64,000 nucleotides of DNA from Saprospiraceae bacterium. Lineage in GTDB: Bacteria; Bacteroidota; Bacteroidia; Chitinophagales; Saprospiraceae. Each line of letters begins with the position of its first letter. The stretch's first letter is position 1. This document shows positions 37,710 through 45,760 of this stretch, one piece after another. The position numbers were made by a program, and so were the translations under genes. The notes under the pieces were generated by a model. That model was not told the DNA's origin. It ran no database searches and saw only the letters and a program-made list of their open reading frames with translations. Location: positions 62,001-126,000 of the forward strand of contig JADJLN010000011.1 in assembly GCA_016710115.1 (NCBI GenBank), written 5' to 3'.

Positions 37710-38908
37710 CAGGATGAGACGACGGGTAATGAGGTATATCCCCGGTAAACCTCTTCATCCGGAAAGATGTGATCGGTAAAGTCGGTGATGATCTGATACA
37801 GCGTATCTCGTTCGAGAGGATGCCGACCCACTCCCTGAATCAGCTTCACCAGGTCTTTAGTGGAAAGTGCCGGGTTTTGCTCCTCCGAACCGGCCATGGA
37901 ATAGATTTTGGTCGTATCATCAATGGTCCCATCAATATCATCCACTCCGAAAGACAGCGACATCTGGGCTACTGTACGGCCGATCATGGGCCAGTATGCT
38001 TTCAGGTGGTCAAAATTGTCGAGATAGATTCGACTGATCGCATAATTGCGCAGGTCTTCAACGGTTGAGCCTTCAGGAATATGGGACATCTGATTTTCCT
38101 GGTTCCTGAACTTGAGTGGGATAAACGTCTGGAACCCACCGGTTTCATCCTGAAGGTCACGCAGGAGGGACAAGTGATGAACACGATGCGAAAAGGATTC
38201 GATATGACCATACAGGATTGTCGCATTGCTCCGCTTTCCCAGTTGGTGCCACACCTTGTGAATATCCAACCATTGTTCACCGGTACATTTATCCGCTGCG
38301 ATCTGCTTGCGGATGTCAAGATGGAAAATCTCTGCGCCACCGCCCGGCATGGAATCCAGTCCGGCTTCGATCAGTTGACGAAAGCCCTCCTCGTAGGACA
38401 CTTTTGCCTTCTTGAATATATAGTAGTATTCAACCGGGGTCAACCCCTTGATGTGCAGTTCGGGCCGATGCGCCTTGATCTGTCGGAACAATTCTGTGTA
38501 AAATGCCAGGTTGTATTGTGGCATTACACCACCGACTATATGGACTTCAGTCACCGGTTGTTCATCATAGGATTTGACGATGTCCATCATATCCTCCATG
38601 GAATACTCCCATCCGTCTTCTCGCTGCTTGATCAGCCTGGAATAGGAGCAGAAGTTGCAGGTATAGATGCAGACATTGGTCGGTTCGATATGAAAATTTC
38701 GGTTGAAATACGTCCTGTGCCCATGTTTCCGTTCGCGGATCGTATTTGCGAGTGCGCCTACAAAACCCAGGGAACCGGATTCAAACAGGGTCAGACAATC
38801 CTGATCAGATATTCGTTGATCAAGGTAAACCTTGTTGGCAATGGCCTTCAGAGACGGATCCAGACTGGGGTCCTGAAGAATACTTTGGAGATCAGGTGAA
38901 GGTGACAT
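37709..38908 (-). CDS. mqnE: Aminofutalosine synthase, radical SAM
   Basis: About 399 residues from ATG 38908 (38914 possible). Radical SAM cluster motif CIYTCNFCSY (CxxxCxxC) in HIEPTNVC, then VHIVGGVMPQYNLAFYTEL, LTPVEYYYIFKKAK, SMPGGGAEIFH and QTFIPLKFRNQENQM. The surrounding sequence (GSLGFVGALANTIRERKHGHRTYFNRNFHIEPTN) fits MqnE rather than MqnC. It joins the MqnA product to SAM-derived adenosyl to form aminofutalosine. A TACTTTTG promoter box lies 16 bp upstream. mqnB, mqnC and mqnD are not in the window. Confidence 0.94.
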   Translation of the reverse strand: MSPSPDLQSILQDPSLDPSLKAIANKVYLDQRISDQDCLTLFESGSLGFVGALANTIRERKHGHRTYFNRNFHIEPTNVCIYTCNFCSYSRLIKQREDGWEYSMEDMMDIVKSYDEQPVTEVHIVGGVMPQYNLAFYTELFRQIKAHRPELHIKGLTPVEYYYIFKKAKVSYEEGFRQLIEAGLDSMPGGGAEIFHLDIRKQIAADKCTGEQWLDIHKVWHQLGKRSNATILYGHIESFSHRVHHLSLLRDLQDETGGFQTFIPLKFRNQENQMSHIPEGSTVEDLRNYAISRIYLDNFDHLKAYWPMIGRTVAQMSLSFGVDDIDGTIDDTTKIYSMAGSEEQNPALSTKDLVKLIQGVGRHPLERDTLYQIITDFTDHIFPDEEVYRGYTSLPVVSS

Positions 38909-38923
38909 AAGCATACAATGAGG

Positions 38924-38931
38924 CAAAAGTA
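38924..38931 (-). promoter_or_regulatory. -7 box TACTTTTG for the mqnE operon
   Basis: A perfect TAnnTTTG on the minus strand lies 15 bp before the ATG at 38908, giving a short leader of about 10 nt. No clean TTG lies at -33. Confidence 0.45.
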
Positions 38932-39016
38932 ACAACAAAGGCTCTGACAGGTTCGTCAGAAGTCAAGATTTGGGTTTTCACAAAGAATGATCTGTTTGAT
39001 GCGAAAATGAATTCCT

Positions 39017-39023
39017 TACTTTG
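39017..39023 (+). promoter_or_regulatory. -7-like box TACTTTG for the PhzF gene
   Basis: TACTTTG (one base shorter than TAnnTTTG) lies 15 bp before ATG 39039, with TTTG around 38992-38995 at a plausible -33 distance. It overlaps the TTG that could be read as an earlier start, which favours the ATG. Confidence 0.4.
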
Positions 39024-39038
39024 TGGCAAACCCAGCCT

Positions 39039-39821
39039 ATGGAATTGCCCATCTATGTCGTAGATGCTTTTGCTACCGGTAGATTTTCCGGAAATCCCGC
39101 TGCCGTTATCCCGGTGACCGAGTGGCCTGAAGACGATCTCATGCAAAAGATCGCCCAGGAAAACAACCAGGCGGAAACAGCATTCATCTTGCCTATCAAT
39201 GGAGCTTTCCACATTCGCTGGTTTACGCCGACCGTAGAGGTCAACCTCTGCGGACACGCAACCATGGCGAGTGCACATGTCCTGAAGTGTCATTTGAAGG
39301 CGACTGAAACCCGATTCCGATTCTGGTCGCGAAGCGGATGGCTGCATGTGGATTGTCTGGAAGATGGTTATGCGCTGGATCTTCCTGCGGATGAGTTGAA
39401 AGAATTTGATATTCCGCCTTTCATGTTTGATGCTCTTGGGGTGGATGTGATCGGTTTCTGGAAGGGCCGTGATGATTTTCTTGCCCTGGTAGAAAACAGC
39501 GACATCCTCAAACAGCTCAACCCTGATTTTTCATTGATTGCCCGGTTGAAAAGCCGGGGACTGATCGTGACTGCAGCTGATAGCGAGTATGATTTTATCA
39601 GCCGCTGTTTCTACCCGCAAAGCGGAATCAACGAGGATCCGGCAACAGGCTCAGCACATACCACGTTGAGTCGATTCTGGGCGGATCGAACAGGGCGTTC
39701 GGAGCTTTCAGCCTATCAGGCTTCCGAACGCGGTGCTGTTATCCGGTGCACATTAGACAAAGAGCGGGTCATCCTGCAAGGGTCCTGTTATACCTATCTT
39801 CAAGGTGAAATCACAATATGA
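39039..39821 (+). CDS. PhzF-family isomerase/epimerase
   Basis: About 260 residues from ATG 39039. IYVVDAFATGRFSGNPAAVIPV, ENNQAETAFIL (catalytic Glu), IRWFTPTVEVNLCGHATMASAHVL and GINEDPATGSAHTTLSRFW match the PhzF fold throughout. Members include phenazine biosynthesis and diaminopimelate-epimerase-like isomerases; most genome members have unknown substrates and no phenazine genes are near. Its stop overlaps the ATG of the next gene by 4 bp, suggesting coupled expression. Confidence 0.93.
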   Translation: MELPIYVVDAFATGRFSGNPAAVIPVTEWPEDDLMQKIAQENNQAETAFILPINGAFHIRWFTPTVEVNLCGHATMASAHVLKCHLKATETRFRFWSRSGWLHVDCLEDGYALDLPADELKEFDIPPFMFDALGVDVIGFWKGRDDFLALVENSDILKQLNPDFSLIARLKSRGLIVTAADSEYDFISRCFYPQSGINEDPATGSAHTTLSRFWADRTGRSELSAYQASERGAVIRCTLDKERVILQGSCYTYLQGEITI

Positions 39822-41036
39822 ATCAGTTCCTTCGTTTACTGGTCCTGGCTGGCGGGATCGCCATGGTGGCCAGTCCTTCCTGTCTGGCTCAGAATCTGCT
39901 GCGGAACGGAGATCATGAGATCTTTATTCCAAAGCCGAGTGTACCCAACCCAAGTGATCTGTGTTTTCGGGAGCTGTATCCCTTTGGCACAACCCCACCC
40001 CTTCAATCCGCTCAATCCGCTGGGGATTGCTTCAGCCAATGGATCCGCTGATCATCGGTGTGATGTTCCCTATTCGGGTGTGGCGCATGGCGGTTTTTTT
40101 ATGAGCCCCAAAATGGAAAATCCGTTTTACGCACTCTGCTCTCCAATCACCGCAGGTGAATCCTATGTATTGAGCCTTCAATGGCGGCTATCTGATGAGT
40201 CTGGTCAGGCGGCCCGCACGCTGTTTTTCTGGATGACCGACACAACCTATCTGCCGACAGGGGGTTCTGTAAGTCCGGATGATTCCGGGTTGATGAGTTA
40301 TTCCGAAACTGGAAATGCCACCGGACTGGATGCTACAGATTACAGGGCGATCACGTTGCCATTTATTGCTAAAAGCAGTGTCAACGGATTGATCGTTGGT
40401 AATATGACGACACCTTCCCAACCTGGCGGTAGTGAAATTGTAAAACTGCAGTCTGGAAACAATCTCGCCTATTATTATATTGATGACCTCCGGATTCGTC
40501 CCATCCCGCGGATCCTCCCTGTCGAAGCGGTTTGCCCGCAAACTCCGGTCATCCTTCACCTGACCAATAACCGGGATTGCAACGGGTCCTTTGCCATGGA
40601 TTGGTATCAGGCCAGCGGTGATACGATCTTTCTGGGTACTGGCGACTCCCTGGTCTGGCAGGGAGAATCAACGACAACAATCCTCGCTGTCCATGCATTC
40701 GACACGATCCAGACTACCGTGGAGATTACTTCTATGGCCATTGAGACCGATACATTCTTTGCCATTCCGAATGTGTTCACGCCCAATCAGGATGGACGAA
40801 ATGATACCTTCCGGCCACTTTTGCGCACACCGGTCCAGGACTATCAGATGAGCATTCACTCCCGTTGGGGCAAGGAACTTTTCCAGACCCGCGATCCACA
40901 GGCTGGCTGGGATGGCCGTTTCCAGAATGAGGATCTGCCAACGGATGCGTATGTCTATCGACTGGAAATGACGTTTGAAGCGTGTGGCCGAAAGGAGACT
41001 ATTGTCCGGCGAGGAGATGTCAGCCTCATTCGTTAA
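39818..41036 (+). CDS. Secreted protein with gliding-motility-associated C-terminal (T9SS) domain, one frameshift
   Basis: A signal peptide (MNQFLRLLVLAGGIAMVASPSCLAQ) precedes an N-terminal domain of the NGSFE/DYFH type (NLLRNGDHEIF; GGFFMSPKMENPFYALCSPITAGESYVL). The C-terminal CHU_C/TIGR04131-type sorting domain of about 90 residues is VFTPNQDGRNDTFRPL ... RWGKELFQTRDPQAGWDGRFQ ... DAYVYRLEMTFEACG. An indel near 40040 joins the two frames. The C-terminal domain directs export by T9SS and attachment to the cell surface. Function beyond a surface protein is unknown. The start overlaps the PhzF stop. Confidence 0.88.
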
Positions 41037-41132
41037 ATTTATTCCGGAGAGCCTTCTTCCTGTCTCTCAGAACGTTTTAAAGACCAATGATGAAAAGGTG
41101 ATTAGAATTCACGTTTTTTCCCGTGAAAAGTT

Positions 41133-41162
41133 TTGGTATCCCTTTACAATGACTTAACTTTC
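41133..41162 (+). promoter_or_regulatory. Promoter TTG / TAACTTTC upstream of the small HTH gene
   Basis: TTG (41133-41135) and TAACTTTC (41155-41162) are spaced by 19 nt, matching the Bacteroidota consensus except for the last base, and lie 24 bp before ATG 41186. Confidence 0.5.
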
Positions 41163-41185
41163 CAATCAAGAAAAACTTCCTTGCC

Positions 41186-41452
41186 ATGTATATTACATTT
41201 GAAGAATTACGGAAGATAAAGCATTCATTGCCTACTGGCAGCGTCAAGCGTATCGCGGACGATTTGCAAATTGACGAGCAGACCGTACGGAACTATTTTG
41301 GTGCCAACAAATATGACGAGAACGGTGAACTGGTTGAAAAGCACGTTCAACCTGGTCCTCAGGGAGGCTATGTCGAGCTGACAGATACCCGGATCCTGGA
41401 CGAGGCCAAGAAGATCCTGGCTGAACAGGAAAGCCCAACGGCAGTCAATTGA
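41186..41452 (+). CDS. Small HTH-like DNA-binding protein, 88 aa
   Basis: LRKIKHSLPTGSVKRIADDLQIDEQTVRNYFGANKYDENGELVEKH has a classical helix-turn-helix-like pattern (SVKRIADDLQIDEQTVRNYF), followed by a QPGPQGGYVELTD linker and a C-terminal helix. Similar 80-90-residue proteins are common in Bacteroidota and are usually called hypothetical DNA-binding proteins. Size, own promoter and own terminator suggest a stand-alone regulator. No target can be named. Confidence 0.8.
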   Translation: MYITFEELRKIKHSLPTGSVKRIADDLQIDEQTVRNYFGANKYDENGELVEKHVQPGPQGGYVELTDTRILDEAKKILAEQESPTAVN

Positions 41453-41458
41453 TACAAC

Positions 41459-41487
41459 GGGGTGAGCAGAATGCTTGCCCCTTTTTT
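41459..41487 (+). terminator. Intrinsic terminator of the small HTH gene
   Basis: GGGGTGAGCA (41459-41468) pairs with TGCTTGCCCC (41472-41481) with two G-T wobbles around a 3-nt loop, followed by six Ts. It begins six bases after the stop codon. Confidence 0.88.
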
Positions 41488-41518
41488 GTGCTCCGTTTCT
41501 TGTACTCCAATGCTTGCT

Positions 41519-42247
41519 TCAGCAAGAAGTAAGATAGTATGCGTTTGTGAGTTCACAGAACGCTTTTGAATACTGTTGGCCCTGGTCATCGCGAATCGTC
41601 ATGTCCGTACGTTCAACAGGCTTCTGCTGTCTTGAAAAGGAAAGCAGCGATCTGGAGACCGATCGTTCGGGTCTTGCCCGAACCTGGCAGATGCGTTGTA
41701 AAAAGAACCCTGACGATGAGGCCAGTGCACACCATCTGGCTTCTGCTTCGGCCGGCAGGATCACATCAACCTGGCCCGGGTCATCTATGATATAATCGGC
41801 CAATTCCCAGAATGCCACATCCGGCAAATGATCCTGATGCCTGGCCAGGGTTCGTGAAGGATCAGCTGATCGGATCCCTTCCCGAAAAAAGGGTGGATTA
41901 GAGATTAGAAAGTCATATCGTCTGGACTTGTCCGGATCGCCCAACCAGGAAAGGGCATTTCCTTCCCATACCACAAGACGATCATGCCAGGGGGAACGAG
42001 TGAAATTCAATCGGGCATCCTTAGCTGCATGTTCATCCAGCTCAATCGCATCGAAGTGAACATGGGGATACCGTTGTGCGATCATCAGTGCCAGAAGTCC
42101 GGTACCTGTCCCGATATCAACCGTACTGCCAATGCTGGCGTCTGGCTTTGCCCAGGCGCCGAGAAGGATTCCATCAGTACCTACCTTCATAGCGGACCGA
42201 TCCTGCCGAATCCCAAATTGCCGAAACTGAAATGGTTCGTGTTTCAT
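41519..42247 (-). CDS. trmN6: tRNA1(Val) (adenine(37)-N6)-methyltransferase-like
   Basis: 242 residues. FRQFGIRQDRSAMKVGTDGILLGAWA, the SAM motif VDIGTGTGLLALMIAQRYP, AIELDEHAAKDARLNF and the N6-adenine MTase catalytic motif ISNPPFF, then LARHQDHL, match TrmN6/YfiC over the whole length. It methylates A37 of a valine tRNA in E. coli. Its ATG lies 2 bp after the stop of the secreted phospholipase-D-fold gene, so it may be cotranscribed although unrelated in function. Confidence 0.93.
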   Translation of the reverse strand: MKHEPFQFRQFGIRQDRSAMKVGTDGILLGAWAKPDASIGSTVDIGTGTGLLALMIAQRYPHVHFDAIELDEHAAKDARLNFTRSPWHDRLVVWEGNALSWLGDPDKSRRYDFLISNPPFFREGIRSADPSRTLARHQDHLPDVAFWELADYIIDDPGQVDVILPAEAEARWCALASSSGFFLQRICQVRARPERSVSRSLLSFSRQQKPVERTDMTIRDDQGQQYSKAFCELTNAYYLTSC

Positions 42248-42249
42248 TC

Positions 42250-44466
42250 CTATCTGACGACAGGAATCAGAAATTGAACGCCTTCCTGGTCGCCAGGCTG
42301 TATACTGACTACATAGTGGCTCGATGGGAGAACTGGAATCGGAAGTATATAGGTTTGCACACCTGCAACCAGCTCCAGTTGCTGACTGACCATGGGTTGG
42401 CCCAATAGATCCATAACGGTCACCTCCGCAAGCACGTTCATGGAATTATCTCCAAACAGGAAAAGTGATCCATCCCGTACGACCCCCCTCCATGAATTTC
42501 GGGACTGCTCACCTGGTGCATTCACGGATACGGGTAATTCCCCCCAGCGTGCTTCAAACTCCTGTCGGAAGAGGTTGGCGATATTCGGGTCATGAATTAT
42601 CAGCGTATTCTCATCATTCTGCTGATCGGCAGCATTGCTCCAGTTGTGCGAGCCGGTGATGACCACCATGTCATCAACAAGACCGTATTTATGGTGAAGC
42701 AGCGCATCTGGAGAATGGTCGATTACATTGACACCTGCGTTGAGAAGTTTCACATATTCACTGCCATTATCATTGATGTTCTCAATAATCCCTCTGACTT
42801 CCAATCCGCCTTGTACTTTCTGGATCATCGCTTCGGCAAGGTCATCCCGCGTAAACGTCAACAAGGCAAATCGGATCGAACTCGATGCAGATTGCAACTC
42901 GTCGAGAATTTCCCGGTTGGTAAAGTCGCTTGGGGAAAAATAGGATTCGACAAATGACCCATTAACCTTGAACAGGTGCGGCGTATTATCCCATTTCGCA
43001 GCACCGAATCGAGCGTAATCCGGTTCCGGTAAGGCGCCCTGGCTGCCCCACATCTCTTCAAATTCTCGGGTATAATTCAGTGCCAGAGCGTGATCTCTGG
43101 CCAGAACCATATTATTGGGATAGTTGTAAATCTGTGATGTTGTAAAATTCATGGACCCCGTGAAGACAGATGCCAGTTCAGGTATCTGCGCATCGACAAT
43201 CACAAACTTGTTGTGCATCAATGCCCAGTCATTCCCATACAGGATGGGAAAGGGAGGAGGTGGTTCAAATACGGAATTGGAAGTCGCAGCTGCAGCCACA
43301 TAGCGCACCTGAATGCCCTTGTTATATGCAATATTGAGGGCATTCACAATAACGGCTTCGTTGATATTGTAGATGGCCAGATCGATGCTTTCCGTGGCAG
43401 TCTGGATCAGTTGGAGCAAGGCATCCAGTACATCATCTCCAGAGGTGGTTACAGGATCTACTCCCATGGCAAATGTCTGGTCTACCGACTGGTTGAAATA
43501 AACTTCCATGGATCCTGGCAAGAGGGAGGCCGTACTCATCCATCGCTGTTGGCTGCTGATCTGAGAACCCGGCCGTTCGGCTACCACCTGGATCCTGTAA
43601 AATGTGGCCGGTGCGAGCTGATCAACAATATGGGTGTGTGTAGCCGCACTGGTGATCAGGGTATCCTCCAGGACGTTGCCAAACGGATCCTGTATTATGA
43701 CGCGACCAGATGCCGGGAGGTTGGTGGTCCAGGTCAGGGTAACCGAACCTGCATCCAGGTCGGTCTGCCGGATCTCGTTGGTAAAATACAGGTCGGTTGC
43801 GGGGATCAGGTCATTCAGATCCCGGGGCAGGAGCTGAACACCGAAGTAGGCAGAAATAATCCCGACCAGATCAACAGGTGCGGTTGGAATCGGTGTGCCG
43901 ACAATGTTCTGTCCATTCCGGATGTAGACATCCGCCTGGACACCCTGATCATCCAGGATCGTGTAGGACGCATTCCCGCTGAAATCGCCTGTTTCCTGAA
44001 AGGTGACGGACACAAATCGTGCAATGGTGCCTTCAATTGACTCCTGGATCTCTCCCAACATCCTGGGAGGCGGATCGGGGGGAATAGTCCCCTTTGCATG
44101 TACGGTGAAGCCTGTGATCGGGCTCAGTTCCAGCAATCCATTATAATCATAGAGAACACCGGTAACAGTGATGCTGTCACCCCGCTCCACCTGGGTCGCA
44201 AACCCGGGTACAGAGCCGGTGCCGGGATAGGCTGGCAAACCACCCGTACCATCTTCGATATATCGAATGGTGCCCAGTTCATTCCCGTTTGTCACGATAC
44301 CGGAAATGGTCACAGAAGACCCGATCGCCTGGCTGCGTGCCTGCTGGATCGGGATCTGCCCCATGCAGGCTGCAACAATAGCCAGAAAAGCCAGCATGAG
44401 CGCTGGCTTTCTGAAAGTTCTGCTAGCGGTATGCCGGTTGTTATTTATTCTGGACAACAACATCAT
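42250..44466 (-). CDS. Secreted phospholipase D-fold protein with OB-like, fibronectin and T9SS domains
   Basis: 738 residues. An N-terminal signal segment (LMLAFLAIVAACMGQ) precedes an OB-fold-like domain (about 40-135, IGSSVTISGIVTNGNELGTIRYIEDGTGG), a fibronectin-like region (about 235-320), then two PLD modules with the HxK motifs HNKFVIVD/TGSMNF and HHKYGLVD/TGSHNWSN, and a beta-rich tail (about 670-738) like a T9SS type A sorting domain. PLD-fold enzymes include lipases and nucleases. Nuclease is favoured by context (DUF5689 lipoprotein, TonB receptor, endonuclease-like gene) but unproven. The start codon region overlaps the DUF5689 gene. Confidence 0.9.
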   Translation of the reverse strand: MMLLSRINNNRHTASRTFRKPALMLAFLAIVAACMGQIPIQQARSQAIGSSVTISGIVTNGNELGTIRYIEDGTGGLPAYPGTGSVPGFATQVERGDSITVTGVLYDYNGLLELSPITGFTVHAKGTIPPDPPPRMLGEIQESIEGTIARFVSVTFQETGDFSGNASYTILDDQGVQADVYIRNGQNIVGTPIPTAPVDLVGIISAYFGVQLLPRDLNDLIPATDLYFTNEIRQTDLDAGSVTLTWTTNLPASGRVIIQDPFGNVLEDTLITSAATHTHIVDQLAPATFYRIQVVAERPGSQISSQQRWMSTASLLPGSMEVYFNQSVDQTFAMGVDPVTTSGDDVLDALLQLIQTATESIDLAIYNINEAVIVNALNIAYNKGIQVRYVAAAATSNSVFEPPPPFPILYGNDWALMHNKFVIVDAQIPELASVFTGSMNFTTSQIYNYPNNMVLARDHALALNYTREFEEMWGSQGALPEPDYARFGAAKWDNTPHLFKVNGSFVESYFSPSDFTNREILDELQSASSSIRFALLTFTRDDLAEAMIQKVQGGLEVRGIIENINDNGSEYVKLLNAGVNVIDHSPDALLHHKYGLVDDMVVITGSHNWSNAADQQNDENTLIIHDPNIANLFRQEFEARWGELPVSVNAPGEQSRNSWRGVVRDGSLFLFGDNSMNVLAEVTVMDLLGQPMVSQQLELVAGVQTYILPIPVLPSSHYVVSIQPGDQEGVQFLIPVVR

Positions 44467-45754
44467 CTATGATAAACGTGGTGGTTTGTCCGCCCGGGCC
44501 ACTTCCATTATATCGGAAGGCGATATACCCCGTCCCGGAGTAGGCCGAAAGATCAACCTCCCCTGAATTCACCCAATCATAGTTTGTGGTCGAAGACGTT
44601 GGCAATTGGGCTGCGAGCGAATTCCAGGTGGCTCCGGCGACATTGCTGCCATTGAAATCAGTGGAGATTAATACCGCTCCACCATTATGTACCCAGAAAG
44701 CAACAGAACTGAGGAAAGTCAGTTTTTTTGCGACTGACAGGTCGATCGCAGGGGAGATCAACCAGGTTTCCATTTCTGTTTCAGTATCATTGTATGCAGT
44801 GGCCTGGATGTAGGTATTCCCGCTGAAGGTTTTTCCTCTCCAGACACGTGACCCCTTTGTCGCCACATTGAGCCATCCATTCAAAGCCACATCCGCATTA
44901 TTTCCGACAGATTCAAAATCCTCATCAATGTCACCAATACCGGGGCCACCGCTATTACATCGCGCCTCCTCCATGGAAACATCCTGGGTGTTGCGGATGA
45001 ACAACTGGAGGTCAGAACCGAACACACCGACAAGAGCGGTCAGTGAGCCCTTACCAGCAGGCGTCAGGTCCCCGGCAAAATCTGCATACCCACTCGTTCT
45101 GAGCAGTATCGTGTTCCCTGCACAATCTTCGATCTGATGATTCACTGAAAACTGAGTCACTGGATCTGCATAAGATACACCAGCATTAGACTGTATAAAC
45201 TGGACATCCGTCAGCTTGACCAATGTACTCAAGTCATTCGTACTGATATCCTTGATCGATTTTGCCTTTGGTGTGACAAACTGGTCGCGTTCACCGGCGA
45301 CGAGATAGTCATTGAGCAAGGCTTCTTCGATACCGCCCAAACGCGTTTCCCCCTGATCATCGTAGGTGCCGCCTCCGAGTTGGATCAGTCCGTTGTAATC
45401 GCTGATAATCAGTCCCCGGCAGCGAATGAATACTTCACGACCGATGGGATAGTCGTTGAACAGCCCGACAGAATTGAGTTTGACTTCAATCCCTGCTGTC
45501 TCATCCTGAATCACAATGGTCTTGTAGAAGTTGCCGGATTCATCATCAGCGATCACAATACCCCGAATGATCAGTTCATCTGTAATCTCTGTAAACGCTC
45601 CTGGCACATACCAGGCTTTCAGGGCCTGGATCGTTGCATTGGCAGTGATATCGATCGGCTCACCACCGGGAGGTGGTTCATCAAAATCAAGATCGACACA
45701 AGCTGTCGGGACCAGGAGGCCCAGGAGAAGGAGGTAGAAAAAGGTCTGTTTCAT
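44441..45754 (-). CDS. DUF5689 lipoprotein with choice-of-anchor J domain
   Basis: 437 residues. The lipobox LVPTA-C at about 15-19 marks an outer-membrane lipoprotein. A DUF5689 OB-like region (about 40-200, IIRGIVIADDESGNFYKTIVIQDETAGIEVKLN) is followed by a cleaved-adhesin/MAM-like choice-of-anchor J domain (about 275-437, DIDEDFESVGNNADVALNGWLNVATKGSRVWRG). The protein lies directly after the TonB receptor (7 bp apart) and overlaps the PLD-fold gene, a fixed neighbourhood in Bacteroidota. Probably binds substrate at the cell surface for the receptor. Confidence 0.92.
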   Translation of the reverse strand: MKQTFFYLLLLGLLVPTACVDLDFDEPPPGGEPIDITANATIQALKAWYVPGAFTEITDELIIRGIVIADDESGNFYKTIVIQDETAGIEVKLNSVGLFNDYPIGREVFIRCRGLIISDYNGLIQLGGGTYDDQGETRLGGIEEALLNDYLVAGERDQFVTPKAKSIKDISTNDLSTLVKLTDVQFIQSNAGVSYADPVTQFSVNHQIEDCAGNTILLRTSGYADFAGDLTPAGKGSLTALVGVFGSDLQLFIRNTQDVSMEEARCNSGGPGIGDIDEDFESVGNNADVALNGWLNVATKGSRVWRGKTFSGNTYIQATAYNDTETEMETWLISPAIDLSVAKKLTFLSSVAFWVHNGGAVLISTDFNGSNVAGATWNSLAAQLPTSSTTNYDWVNSGEVDLSAYSGTGYIAFRYNGSGPGGQTTTFIIDDVVVQNK

Positions 45755-45760
45755 AATCAG

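Noticed and set aside
37709..38908. MqnC (cyclic dehypoxanthinylfutalosine synthase) instead of MqnE
   Set aside because: The N-terminal HIEPTNVC region and partner mqnA in the same operon fit MqnE better; phylogeny would be decisive.
43213..44040. 275-codon plus-strand ORF, and a 272-codon one at 38081-38899 and 251-codon one at 35268-36023 (minus)
   Set aside because: All are shadows of intact genes (PLD-fold protein, mqnE, amidase) with clear domain evidence on the other strand.
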